Positions 34,401-47,200 of a stretch of DNA of 64,000 bases are shown here, piece after piece. The stretch is from positions 16,412,001 to 16,476,000 of the forward strand of contig NC_046676.1 in assembly GCF_003369915.1 (NCBI RefSeq), given 5' to 3'. Each line of letters starts with the position of its first letter. Positions within the stretch are counted from its first letter, which is position 1. This stretch comes from Drosophila miranda. Its lineage: Eukaryota > Arthropoda > Insecta > Diptera > Drosophilidae. The notes under the pieces were generated by a model. It did no database searches, was not told the origin of the DNA, and saw nothing but the letters and a program-made list of their open reading frames with translations. Both the position numbers and the translations under genes were made by a program.

Positions 34401-37400
34401 AAGAGAAAAAAACTTAAGCGTGTGCAACGGCAAAAGGCGACAGATAGATAGATATACAACAACAGATAACAGACTTTACCAAAACTAATATATACACAAG
34501 GTGGGTTGGTTGAGTTGGTGGTTCAGTAGTCGGTCCATTTTTTGTGGGTCTACGGTCTAAACTATACTTGTTCAATGTATGTTTTGTTATGTTATGTTAT
34601 GGTATGGTGTAGTATGGTATGTACAGTGGAAAGTACTTAAATCACAACAGAGGAGGATACGAATCGGTAAATAAAATATAAATGAATAACAGAATACACA
34701 AACAACATGGTTAACCACTCTTCCAGCACACACGCAAAGCGGCTCTGGCTCTGGCTTTGGCTCAAATACTGCTGCTGCCCAGCTCCTCCTGCCCAACACT
34801 CACCTCGGCATTTTCATCCTCCTCCTCCGTCTTGATGTCGGACTCTTCCACAATGTTGTCGCTGCTCAGGGCTGCACTATTCCCACTGCCACTGCCGCCG
34901 AGACCTGGATTCGCTACTCTCTCGACGTATTTGCTGAACTTTTGGGCCTTCAGAGCCGGCTTGTCCGCCTCTTCGGGCTCCGAGTCGAGCAGTTCGATGG
35001 TAACGCGACAGTTAATTTTGTACTGCGAGATAGCACACACGATTCGTTATAGTATTATTTTTTGGCGTAAGGGTTTTCAGCACTACTTACTATGAACACC
35101 TTGAAGCAGTTCTCTTCGTTAAACATGCTCTCCGCCTTGCGCTGATACATCATCTCGCGGTCGAACGTTTTGTGGGCATCGCGGCAATAGCCGCCAGTGC
35201 TGCCGCCAGTGCTGCCGCGCCGCTGTTCGGTGGCATACAACTCCACGCAGTCCAAGGCGGCTCGCTCAGTGACGCAATACTGCAGCTGGCGAACGGCGTT
35301 CGAGACAACCTGGCAACACAGAGAGGAGAACAAATGATTAGCAATCGAGATAGTCCGATAATTACATATGTATATTCCACCACATACCTTGTCCAGCGTA
35401 AAGGATACGTAGGCGTAAATGCCGAACATTTCACGCATCGTGTCCTCGAACGTGTTCGAGTCCATGTTGCCGTCTAGGACATTCTTGAGCATATCCAGAA
35501 AGGTGGGATAGTAGTCCTCCACTTGAACCTCGGGCTTGGGCTTGAGCCGCAGCGCGGTGGCGGTGCTCTCTCGCCGATTCACCCGACAACGCTCCTCCTC
35601 GATGGCCAGTAGACGCGCCCGCTCGTACATATGATGAAGACGATCGCAGAGAATCGCGTGTAAGCGCAGGAACAGATACCAGTTGTTGGAGGCAAAGAAA
35701 AGCGAGTAGGATTCATCCTGGGAGGGGGAACGATATATACATTATGGATCAGCGAGTCCCCAGTCCGGTCTGGTTAAAACTCACCTCATGCTGGCCCTGT
35801 GCATGCTGTGGCAAAAGCTTGGGATGGACAAAGTCAGAGTGTGGCTGCTCTTCCTTGACTTCCACATCGCTGGGATTTACTGCTGCTGCTGCTGAATCTT
35901 GTCCTGGCCTGGGACTGGACACTACGCTGCCTGTGCTGGTGGTGGTACTGCTGCCTGCTGCCTCATCTCGGTTAGACACAGGCTCATCCTTTGTCTTGGC
36001 CTCTAATCCAGATGCAACTGCTGCTGCTGCTGCTGCTGTTACTGCCGCCGCTGAGGATGTTGATGGCGTTGCATCGTCTGTAGATGAGCTCGCGGACGTC
36101 GTCGTCGTCGTTGTTGTTGTCGTAGATGATGAAGATGCTGTCGTCGCTGTTGATCCCGTCGTTGTCCTGACCTCATCAGCTTCATTTTTAACCGCCGCCG
36201 CACTGCTGCTGGTGCTCGCCGTGCTGCATGCTGGGGATCCGCCCTCGCTGGGCGATCCCTTGGTATTTCGAGTCACCGAGTCGGCTCGACCCAGCGGCGA
36301 CTGGTCTACGTCCATTTTGATATTGTCATCTGCCAAAAATGGAAAGGCTAATAGATATAGGGATACGGTATTCGATATTCGATGTGGTTCAGTAGTTCAG
36401 TGGGTGTGCATTCCATTTTTGTGGGGGTTAATCGGTTACAGATATCGTTATATGATGTTTCATTACGTTACAAGTGGTTGTGGGTTGCAGTGGTTTTTGT
36501 TGGTTTGTTTTTTAATATTAAATTACGTAATCAAAAAGAAAAAAGAAAACGAAAAAACATTCACTATATTAAAATACTATTCGACATAAATTAAATAAAC
36601 AATAATCAATAAATCAAATGTGTTTGAAATTAATAGAAAACGGAGGTGAAACCATATAAATATGGGCATTTCCAGAATATCAAATTGATATCAAATATAA
36701 TTTTTTTGAAGGTTTAAATTTGAAAGAATAAACCGATTTAAAGATATTTTTGAAATATTGAATGTTAATTTTCCAAATTATATTTTTTGTTATCAGCCGG
36801 AAGCCGAATCTAACTAGAGCTTAAACAATTTCTTTGTTATTTATTTTTTTAATTAGATAAATAATCGAAGTGTTAGAAAAACTTTATGGTAGAGCCTTTA
36901 TAATTACGTATCTAAATAATTAAGGAAAAAATGGTATTAAATATACCAAAAGTTCTGAATAAATAGCAGCAAAAATTACTGAATAAATAAACAATTGCTA
37001 AATTTAATACGTTTAAAAGTGAAATTCCAAATTATACGTCAACTGATTAAATGACTTAAGTTTTAATTGACTTTTAAATGGTTGGGTCTCGTTGGACCTT
37101 TTCATGGAAATGCCCATATTTGCATGGACGGGGGGATGGGGGTTTGGGGTGTTAGAGGTTAATAGCTACTGGGGATACTTGGATAAAGGATACGAATAAG
37201 AGGGTGGAAGGGGGACTCACCGTCATCCCGCTCATCATCGCTGAGCGGCTGCCGCGGCGCAAAGAACAGGTCAGGCAAAAATTGTCGTATGATCTGCTTG
37301 ATCTTCTGCTTCTCCTGCTTTTGTATACCCGTCTGCCGCTTGACATGATGGATCAACAGATTCGCGGCATCATCCAGTATGGTCTTGTCTTTGTAGGGCA

Positions 37401-40400
37401 GCACAAGATGGGGTCCAGCCTGCTCCATGGCATCATCCTCCTGATCGTGCCGCTCATCGTACAGCGTTTCGATCTCGTTGAACAGACTCTTGGAGCGCAG
37501 GGCCTTCATGTCGTTGGGCTTGAAGTTGATTGCCTGATGGTCCAGTGACTTGAGATAATACTTTTCGTTCTGCTCGCGCCACTGCTTGTTGAAGCCCTGC
37601 AAAAGCGGAGGTAACGAGCGGTTAAAGATTTATATTCGACCGCTGGACTACCTTTCGAGACATACCTTCTGTGCATCCCGCCATTCCTCCTCCTTGACTT
37701 TCAGCCGTTTCAGGATAATGGGCACGGCCACCGAGGGGTTCTTCTTCATGCCTTGGATTATCTCCCCCGACTTGTCGCCGTATATCCGATGGATGGCGCG
37801 CTGGTGTATCGTCTGCGATGTGCCGCCCAGAGTGTCATCCAAATGGAACTTGGCCAACTCCTCGCTGGACATGCGCGACATCTTCTTGTTGACACCCTCC
37901 AGCACCTGGATGGTGGCACTGTTCACCTCGATGACCAGATCTAGCTCGAATCGCTCGTCCTCCGTTCTGTGAATATTCCTTTTGTTTAGAAACACGTGCG
38001 CATTGGTTAATTCAAATAAACGAAAGCCAAAGAAACAGAAACAGAAACAAGAGAGGATCCAAGAAAAAACCAAAACAGAAGAGTCTCTCCGACACCACGA
38101 ATTAGGTCCCAAAAAAGGACAGTTAAAGAAGGAAGGAAAGGAAAAACCAAAGCACCAAAGCCCCATAGCCCATAGCCCCACCAGTGAGGATTATTTTGGG
38201 ACTTATTTTACAGTGTGGCAGGACTGAAGGGAGAAGAGGAGGAGGAGAGTCCTTTCTTACCTGTAAATTGTCTCTTCGAACTGCGTTTTGCGCGACGTGA
38301 CAAATGTGGAATCCTCACTGGCCCACGTGGGAAAGGATACCCACTTGTCGTTGAGCACCTCACGACAAAGGGCCGTACGTCCGCTGCACTTTTTCGGCAC
38401 CGACGACTGCGGCAGGGCACAGTAGGAGGCGCCCAGTCGCTTGCACGCCGACAGATCCACATCTTGAACATATTCGGCGGCAGTGGGATGATTGCCGCTC
38501 CGTTCGCGGTCCCGATCATGGGAGCTGCTGTTGCTGCTGCCGCCCTGTCGTTGTGTGGCCGCCAGGGGCATGCCATCGATAAGTCCTGCGCCTCCTGCTC
38601 CTCCCACCTGGCCCTGGCCCTGACCCTGACCCGAACCAATGGGCGGGCCCAGAAAGTCGGAGAACCAGCGTAGAAGATCGGGAAACTTCATCAGGAAGGG
38701 TGAGACGAGTCCCAGGAGTTCCGCTTTGGACACAATTTCCTGATTGAATAGCGTCAGACATCGCAGGAAATTGTCATACACCTCGGGACTGCGCAGTGCC
38801 TTGCGCACCTTATCGAAAAAGGCCGCATCCGAGATGGTGCACTTGCTGGATGCCTCCGAGAAGCTGACATCCCTGCAAAAGGTCTTGGATCGCTTGGCCG
38901 GCGGCGGTCCGCCTGCTCCGCCGCTCCCATACAGGCCACCGTCCTCGCCGCCCTGCCGTCTGGCGGCTGCTGCTGTTGCTGCAGAGTTATTCGGACCCGC
39001 ATGGTGGATAGCGGTCAAGACAGCGGTCGCACCATAGTTGATTCCCGGCGAGCTGCGGTCTAGGGAATTGTCCGAAAGGTGCGGCAAGGATCCAATCACC
39101 GAGGAGAGGCCATAGCTGGGCGACTTCTTGGCATTGTGGCCATGCGACAAGTTCTGGTTCTGCGAGTGTCCTCCCACGAACTTCTGTACATGATGATTGT
39201 TGCGATGCTCCTTCTCAAAGGCCACCATGACGCTGCCGCCGGCTCCGACTCGTATATTGGGCGCTCCGGGAGTCCCCGCCAAATGATGATGGGGCACGCC
39301 GGCTCCCCGATGGTGCGACTGGTGCTGTTGCAGGCTGGCTGGGGACACACCATGATATTCCTTCTCAAAGAGGACGTCATTCCGTTGCGAAGCAATGACA
39401 TGGTTCTGCTGCTGCTGCTGATTGTTGTTGTAAGTCTTGATGCTGACGCTAGTGTTAACCGCTGATAGATTGCCAATGGCCGCCGCATGGGCGCTACTGT
39501 CGAGCGTCTGCGGGAGCGTGCCCCCACCACTTAGATGGAGGGGTGAGCCAATGCTGTGAGCTGGCGAGGCACTCGACATGGTAATGTGCGCCCCGCCACT
39601 CAGGGTGGCCGTGGTACGCTGCTGTTGCTGCTGCTTGCTGTGATCATTGCAGTGCACCGACGAGGCCTTGGCCATGTACTGGCCCCCACCCGACGACTGA
39701 TGATTGGTGGCATCGGGCAGGAATTGTCCAAATTCTCGCAACAGATCCTCATCCTGGCCAAAGAGCTTGGCCACCTGTGTGTAGACCTCCTGTTCGGTGA
39801 GCATTTTGCCCTGATTCAAGCTCCCCTCCTTCATGACCTTCTGCTCCTTCTGATACGCATGGAGAATCTCCAGGAATTTCTTGTACTTGGCCGGCTGGTT
39901 TTGGAAACGATTCTAAACGGGATGAAAATACACAGATTAGCAAACGATTTCGACTATTCTCATGGTCTGTTCTCTCTCACCTTTATCTTATTTACATAGG
40001 TTATGGCGTGATTGAACTCTACGGGCTGATTCTGCTGCCCGGTTTCGCCCAAGAGGATCGACTGATGCGCCTGCTGTATGTGATGCAGATTGTGCTGCTG
40101 GGCACCCGCTCCTCCACCAGCGCCTGCTCCTGCTCCTGCACCACCGTGGGGACTTAGTTCACTCAAGGAATTCGGAGTGGGCGGACCACCGCCCACAACA
40201 ATACTGCTGGCTGCTGCAGGAGCCGCCGCACCCACCACCTGACCGGTTGGTGTGATTGTGGCCCGCTCTCGATCCCGCGAGTAATTCTGCGGCATGTTGT
40301 GCGCCGACACGGAGATACCCCCCGGCGGCTGACCTCCTCCAGGCACGGCCACAACGGCTGGCGCCGGCGAGCTGGTCACGCTCACATGGACATGCCCCGG

Positions 40401-41883
40401 GGACTGAGACTGCGGTGGCGTGGCCTGCTGCAGGGCATGAATCGTTGTCTGGGTGAGCGATGCACCGCCATGGGTCATCAGATTGACAGCGCCTGCCGAT
40501 TGGATTTGTGCAACGGCTGCCGCAGCGGCAGCTCCACTTCCTCCTCCTACTCCGGCGGCAGTCAAGGTGGTCTTCAAGTTATGTCCGGCACTGACCAAGG
40601 GGCTGCCGGCTATCATATGCACAGTCCCAGTGCTGGTGGGTGCGCCGGGGGGCGAGGGCATTGATACCACCGGCACCGAGCAGCCGAGGGCGTCGGAATG
40701 GATCTCAATCTTGTAGCCAGGCGGCAGGAACATATTGAAGCCATAGATCAGCTCCGTGTGCCCCTTGAAGAGCGTCGAGACGCGCTCAATCACCCCCGGG
40801 GTGTCGATGCAGTGCGACTTGAACTCCTTCATGATGTCGAGGAAGTTGTTGTAAATCTGCGGCTGGTCCGCATACTGGTACTTCACCTGATCCAGATAGC
40901 TGAGGGCATCCTCCACCTTCAGTCGTGGCGTGGCATTTCCGCCACCAGACCCCTGTCCCTGCGGTGGGGTACTGCTTCCTCCCGCCGCCACAGCAGCAGC
41001 AGCAACAGCAGCAGCCGGTGGTGTCTGGGCCGTCTGGGGCAGACTGCCAGGCGTCTGTTGTTGCTGCGCCATCGATGTGAGATTGCTGACGGCACTGGCC
41101 GCGGTCTGTGTGCCGCTTATTGTACGCTGTCGTATGGTGCTGCTTGCCGTCTGCGAGCTGCTCGAGACTGTCTGGGCGATGGATGGGTTAGCGGATCCTC
41201 CTACCATTCCTCCTCCTGTCACATGAATCTGCACGGTATTGCCACCGTCCACCGTTGTGCTCCCCTTGAGAGTTCCTCCAGCCTGAATGGAGGCCACGCT
41301 GTAAGCTGCAAGGGAAAGGAATGATTTCAGTAATGTCTAGAAATGTACAAAAATCACAGAAATACTCACATGTGGTATACTGCAGTGTTTGTGTGCCCGC
41401 GCTGCCGGTGGATACAACCACTCCTCCTCCTGCAGCACCAGTTCCTCCAACTGTTCCCACTCCCACTCCTACAGTGGCCACCTGGGCTCCTGCTGCTCCT
41501 GTGCTCGTGCTGGTGCTGATGCTGCCGCTGGTGGTGCTGTCAACAATTGAGCTCGTTGTTTTCAGATTTGTTGCCGTCGGCGTGGTGGACGGCAGATAGG
41601 CTATGGTCTGGGCACCGCCATGCTGTGGGGTGAGGATGCGATGGTGTATGGAACTGATGCCGCTAATGGTGGCACTGTGCGCACTTGGTACCACAGTGCC
41701 GATTGTTACGCCTGTGTTTACGCCCACGGCGGCGGAGCCACCGCCGCTGACACTGACGCCGGAAGTGGGACCCACGCCAACGCCAACGCCAGTAACTCCA
41801 ACTCCGACACCGACAACGCCCGGAGCTGGTGGGCCGGGACGTGTCCCGAACTGCACCTCGTCGACACGGGTGCGTTTCATCAT
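31424..41883 (-). CDS. Sin3A: Sin3A, scaffold of the SIN3/Rpd3 corepressor
   Basis: Eleven coding exons, 5' to 3': 41883-41370, 41305-39981, 39912-38261, 37966-37666, 37596-37221, 36329-35785, 35717-35388, 35309-35091, 35022-34804, 32428-32027, 31954-31424. All phases agree, giving 2,137 residues. The start is [12 protein letters not shown], favoured over codons further up the same frame. PAH1 ([11 protein letters not shown], about 40929-40700), PAH2 ([12 protein letters not shown], across the exon 2/3 junction) and PAH3 ([12 protein letters not shown], about 38870-38645) bind transcription-factor helices. The HDAC-interaction region ([12 protein letters not shown]...EDERFELD) spans exons 3 and 4 and binds Rpd3. 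A conserved C-terminal region ([16 protein letters not shown]) follows. Exon 6 is a Ser/Thr/Ala-rich linker; exons 1-3, 10 and 11 carry Gly, Gln, Asn and Ala runs. SIN3 is an essential nuclear regulator of cell-cycle and metabolic genes. Fly SIN3 isoforms differ at the C-terminus, matching the alternative end at 34762. Confidence 0.95.
32199..32230 (-). repeat. Sin3A: Coding trinucleotide run (poly-Asn) in Sin3A
   Basis: AAT/AAC codons encode about ten Asn in a row within the penultimate coding exon. Likely length-variable between strains. Confidence 0.85.
32429..34803 (-). other. Sin3A: Large Sin3A intron with likely alternative 3' end
   Basis: Donor GTGAGT follows GAG at 34804; acceptor GCAG precedes 32428. 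Reading through the donor adds 13 residues ([13 protein letters not shown]) and stops at 34762, a plausible short isoform end. The rest is AT-rich with CA/GT microsatellites (32585-32633, about 33535-33550) and no other coding frame. Confidence 0.65.
32585..32633. repeat. (GT)n compound microsatellite
   Basis: Two GT runs separated by GGAGGTGTATGTGGAGGC. Confidence 0.85.
36652..37127. mobile_element. Foldback/MITE-like element with 23-bp terminal inverted repeats
   Basis: The left end 36652-36674 and right end 37105-37127 are inverted copies with two mismatches in 23 (core AAATATGGGCATTTCCA identical). The 430-bp interior is strongly AT-rich and non-coding, unlike the flanks. The element lies in the 891-bp Sin3A intron 36330-37220. 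No clear target-site duplication is visible, so an RNA-pairing role within the intron remains possible. Confidence 0.55.
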
Positions 41884-43188
41884 CTTGTCGTTTCTTGTCT
41901 GTCTGTTTGCTTGTCCTTCTGGGCGGCTCTTCCCCTTTGACGCCGTTTTGGTGGTCCGGTCCGGTCCCTGGCTAAGCACAGGGATGCTGGATACTGCTGG
42001 GATATTGGGTGGTGTTCCCTCTCTCGCCCTCTCGCCGCTCTCTATGAGCGTATATAGTACGCAACAAACGGTCGTGGTCGCAACTGCTTTGACTGCGGCT
42101 CTTGATCTTGAACTGCTCGTAAGTGCAACATATGTTGTCTATGCATTTGGTCGCAAGCTAGCGGCAAATGCCCTGAGGTTCTGTAATCGAGAGATTGACA
42201 ACGACGGCGACGGCAACGACGACGACGATGCTGATGCTGCGGCTGCTACTACTCCAGTGTTTCTCTTTGCTTTTGCCACGTCGTGCGTGGTCTCTCCAGC
42301 TCTGCTGCTATTTGTATCTTAAGGTACGCCAGCTGCAAGCAATACGAATGGAATCAATTGTTAAATTAATTTGTTAGCGGAAGAAATATGCCAATAAGAA
42401 ATCCCCAATTTCACATTTTCCCATTTCAACGAAATATTTTCGAACAAACATTTTTTAGTTTGCGAACAGCACGAAATTCTTTTGCCATATCGCAAAAAAA
42501 CCACACTTTACTCGTAGAACATTTGTTCCTTTGTATTGGGTTCCGTGTTTGATAGAGAGAGCTCACCGCTGCCGCCCCGAGAGGGAGGGGGCAATAACAA
42601 TACGAGTATATAGAAGGAGAGTTGCCAACGCTCTCTTCTTGGGCATATATGTACATGTACACACACAAGCATATACTATACATACGTGCAACCGGAATTG
42701 GGCGCGCGCTTTGTTATTGGTAATAGCGGGTACAGTAAAGACTTCCTAAGCAAGCTTTTCATTTCATACACATTTTGAAGTGCTTGTGTTGGCGCATGGA
42801 AGGTGCCAAATGTCCCATGCACGACCTCAGCTTGCATAGAATCCACTAGGGAAAAACACACACACTCTCTCAGACAGAGCATATCTATATATGTATATGT
42901 ACATTCCATGGGGGAGGGGAGGGAGCGGGGCTTGCTGGTATACATTCTGTATCTACTACAGCTTACAAGAGCCAGGCAAAGGCAAAGGCTGCAGCAATCC
43001 TCAAATGCAAAGGTGGTGGCGGCGGAGCTCGCTGCAGCCATATTAGCGTGTGAGAGAGAGAGGGAGAGAGGTAAAGAGAGCGACCGTCAGCAGGAGAGAG
43101 GAGAGCGCAAATTTGTTGTTGAGGCGCAGTAGATGGCAGATTTTTTCAAAAGGTATTTTTCACCCGTTTGGGGCCAGCAACAACCCGT

Positions 43189-43229
43189 CACTCACTCACT
43201 CACACACACACACACACAGCACACACATC
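43189..43229. repeat. (ACTC)n/(CA)n microsatellite
   Basis: CACT units followed by about ten CA units; a GA run follows at 43245-43263. Confidence 0.85.
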
Positions 43230-44191
43230 AAGTATTTGGCGGGCATTCGAGAGAGAGAGAGAGCAAAGTTGCGCGGCGCACAGCAGTGAGAATGGAACTT
43301 CAAAGAGAGTGGTTCAGTGTAAATATAACTTGAATGAAAGTGTATTTGTGCGCGGGCTTCTGCTGGCGGGAGTCAAATCGAAACCGCCTTGACTTGAAGA
43401 TCATCATATGCCACCAGCACACCACCTCCGCTGTGCATCTTGATTGGGCCACCCCATCACCCACCCACCCAATGCGAACCCCCAGTTGGTTGCCTCAGCG
43501 TTTGTAAACAAATATTGAAACCCTGTACAGCCGCACAAAAGCTCCGAAGCTTCCCTCTCTCTCACAAGTCCTTTAGATATTAGCACGGAGAAAAAAGCCA
43601 GTTGGTTTGTATGCGTTTCCTCCTTTCGTCCTATATCTTAAACTCTCTCAATTACCGTGTGGCACTTTTTGTTATTGTATTTTTTGGATCCGCCATCATC
43701 GGCATTGCCAGTGCATACCAAACATACATACACATGTCATGTACGTATGTATGTGCTGCGTGTGCCTCTGAGCGCGCATAGTGGAAGAGCTCTGGGCTCC
43801 AACGCAAAATTGGGGCGTTCATGGCAGCTGAATGTGTTTGTGTGTGTGTGCGACTGTGTTGCTGTGTGCTTGGGGGAGACATGTGGGCAAAATTTTCCCT
43901 CCATTTTTTTTTGTTCTCGTTCTGCTGCTCTATTACGTGCACACGAACATTATCTTATCTGTTTTGTTAAGTGTATACATAGCACAGAATACGCAGCACA
44001 AAGTAGACGGGCAAGAAATATGCAAAAATTGTTAATCACTTATTTTCTTTGCACTGTCTGGCATCACAACAATCTCTAAATCTTGATTCATTTTCTCTTA
44101 TTTATCGGACAGGGGAGTGGAGACACCGTTATTAGTAGTTTTTAATGCACGAATTAATATTTTATTTAGATTTTGTGTTACTTTCTCACTT

Positions 44192-44218
44192 ACACACACA
44201 CACACACACGCACACACT
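44192..44218. repeat. (CA)n microsatellite
   Basis: About twelve CA units with one G interruption. Confidence 0.85.
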
Positions 44219-47200
44219 CAACACAGACGCATTACCGCTGCGCTATTAATAAGTTTCGCAAATAAAACATATGGATGTAGAGAGAAATATGTACAAAATA
44301 GCTAAGGCATATACTATACTACTCGTACTATAGTCATAGAAGAAAGCTGTGTAAAATTGAAAGAGCCGAAACGAAATGAGAAAACGAACCAAGAACAACA
44401 AAAAAGAACAAGAAAAGGCAGACGGACTGGTGTGAAGAGGAAGAGCACAAGATGTGAATAAGAAGGAGAGGCTGAAGCAAAAAATGATGCTCTCATTGTG
44501 TGTGGTGGCGGCGCTCCGTGGAGCTCCGTGGGCCGGGGCTGGGGCCAGCCAGCCAGCGCCAGCGGGTTATATTATTCAGTGTTGGGAGCCATTTAAATGT
44601 ACGAGCACACACACACTACATGCGAATGGCGCATCAAAGCAAAAGTCAAGATAAGCGCACGAACTGAGAGGGAACGAATCAACGAACGAAAATAAAACGA
44701 CACTACGTTGAAAAAATACAGTCAGTTCATAAGCAAGCCAAAAGCAATGGTTAAAACTTGTGTATGTGTTGTGTCTGTGTGACGCTCTCCTCCGCCCATG
44801 TGTGTGTGTGTGCATGTGAATTGCTGTGCGTGAGTGTGAGCAGCAGCACAAACAACAACCACGTCGCAGTCGTCGACGACTTTTTTTTCTGTGCGCTTTA
44901 TATATGTATTCGGTTTCTCTATCCCACTGAGCGTGTGTGTGTGTATATAAACCAATTGAAATTGACCTAACCTAAAAATGTTGTATTTTTCACAAGTTTT
45001 AGCTGCTCGTTTGCCACTACCAAAATTTGTTTGATTTCACCAAGTGCACTTGAAGGATATTTCATATTCATGATTTTGCGGACCGCCCCACCTCCCCCGC
45101 GCCTCTTTCAACTTACATCAGCAACGGCTGGGCTTCTCATTTGCTTCGGCTGTGTATATACTCGAAAGATGTATATATGCGTGTGTGTGTGCCTTTATAT
45201 TTACTATAAACTGCCATTTGGTTGGGCTTGTTATTGGAAACTTTCACGTTTTACGCTGTATTTTGCACTTGCAACTATTTCCCACACTTTTTACCAATTT
45301 TCACCTTTTTCTTTCGCCAAAATATAGTTTTTCTGTATAATCGAGACTTGAAATATCGCTGGGGCCGTTTTTATTCAATTTTTTTTTGTTACAACGGATT
45401 CTTTTTTGTTTTACCGCGTTTGTACTATTCTGTTTCGTTTAAATAATTTTTTCTCTGTGAGTTTTTACAGATATTCACACAGTTTAAGCGAGGAAACGTT
45501 TTTCGTACATCTTAACGCCGCCGCAAACATTTTCGATTGAACGGCCAGCAGTTCGTCGGTTTGCCTGCTGCTTGCGACGGGCAGAGAGAGAGATAGAGAG
45601 AGGTGGCCTATGTATGCGTGTCTGTGCGTAAGTGTGTTGGTGCGAAGTAGCAACAAAAGAGCGCGAGAGAACATCAAGTCGCAACAGAGAGACAGAGCTC
45701 CAGAGCGGAATAGAGGGAGTGTAAATGCGCGCGCGCAGTGTTGCTTTGGAATTCATTTGCCGTCCCGTCGCTTCTGTTGCTGCCTATGAACATATCAAAT
45801 AGGGTGGCAACGCAGCAAACCACGGACTCGGGCGCGCATTAAAAATGAGAAACATTGCTGTTGCTGCTGCTGCTGTTGCTTGAGATGTGAGAGGCAATAA
45901 AAAAGTACATAACAGATGCCCATGTACTTGGGACACACACATATTTGACCGCCTGGGTTCTAAACTGCAATCTCTTTCAGTGGAACCGTGTGCGAGTGGA
46001 AGGAAGTTTGCTCCATGCTCTTGCATGCTAATGGCCTCTGGGGTCTTCGGTCTACAGTCCAGCGATTGAGGCGAAATAAATTGAGGAAAGAAAAGATCGT
46101 CGTGAGCAGCAGCAAATGAGAAAAATGGCGCTTAGAATTTGGATAAGTAACAACTGCTCAGAGAGTCAAGTCGGATGACTGGGAAATTACGTAAGTGCAA
46201 AAAGCACCAACACAGTTACGGTGCGAAAGAGCCGGCACGAGAGCTTGCAAAACAAGTCGGATACAGGGTGTCCGCATTGGCAACGTGACGCGAGCAACAA
46301 TGCCATGGCAACATTACCAGGCGATACCCTGTTTTGGGTCGAGAAGAGCGAGAAAAAGAGCGAAACCCATACACTTAATAATGTGTGCTGTATACAAGCG
46401 GCGGCGGTGGCGACGTCGGCGTCGATACTCTTGCAGTACATAATGAAATCGACAAAACTGAAAATCAGAAACCAAACGGACTACAGAACAGGCTACAACT
46501 CTGCCACGGTTACACTTTGCGGCGGCAGTGGCGGCGGCACATATACACCTACTACAATCCACAACCTCCACCACCTCGCTCACGCACACAGGCACTCACA
46601 AAACGCACACTCTCGTACTCGTGGCCGTGTGGCTTGTGTGTGTGTGTGTTGTGTGTAACGTAGAAAGGCAGCAAAGTGCATCTCACCATGACAATGGCGG
46701 TAGAGCCGCAGCGGAACCGTCGTCGATGGCCACCAGAGCATACTCTTCCCGTCGCCAAACCCAAAAAACACATGTTGGAATCTCAAATTGTTTCTGGAAG
46801 AAGCAGGCAAAAATGAAATCTGTACACGCGAAAAATCTGGCGTGGGGTGGTGGAAATGGAAACCTTGCAATTATCGATTATTTCGCTCATTGCGCAATGC
46901 AGACCGGACGGACCCACAAGAGAGAGAGAGAGAGTTTAAGGGAGCGCTCTCCGCTCTCTATGGCACCTTAGCACCTGATATGCGGGAACGCACAGCTACT
47001 GTCGATGGCTAATGCAAATCAAGTGCATCCAAAACTTGGAGCAGCAACACGAAGCTCCTCTCGTCAGTAGACTGAAAGTTCAAAGTTCACTTGCAGCTTG
47101 TGCAGCGCATGTCTAGGCCCAAGCCTGCAGTCTCCCCCCTCTGATGATTGCAGTTCAACATCCCTTGGAGCAAAAGGGACAACCACACCTCTGTGTGCCA

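Noticed and set aside
14230..35387. Idea that stop-free introns of length 3n (fra 69 bp, stil 108 bp, ClC-b 63 bp, Sin3A 78 bp) are a deliberate exitron system
   Set aside because: With roughly twenty-five short introns in the window, a few stop-free multiples of three are expected by chance.
35744..36589. 281-codon + strand frame opposite the Sin3A linker exon
   Set aside because: Antisense of Ser/Thr/Ala-rich low complexity; poly-Val/Ala composition without signature.
41603..42322. 239-codon + strand frame opposite the Sin3A N-terminus
   Set aside because: Pro/Thr-rich antisense of Gly/Val-rich coding sequence; no domain.
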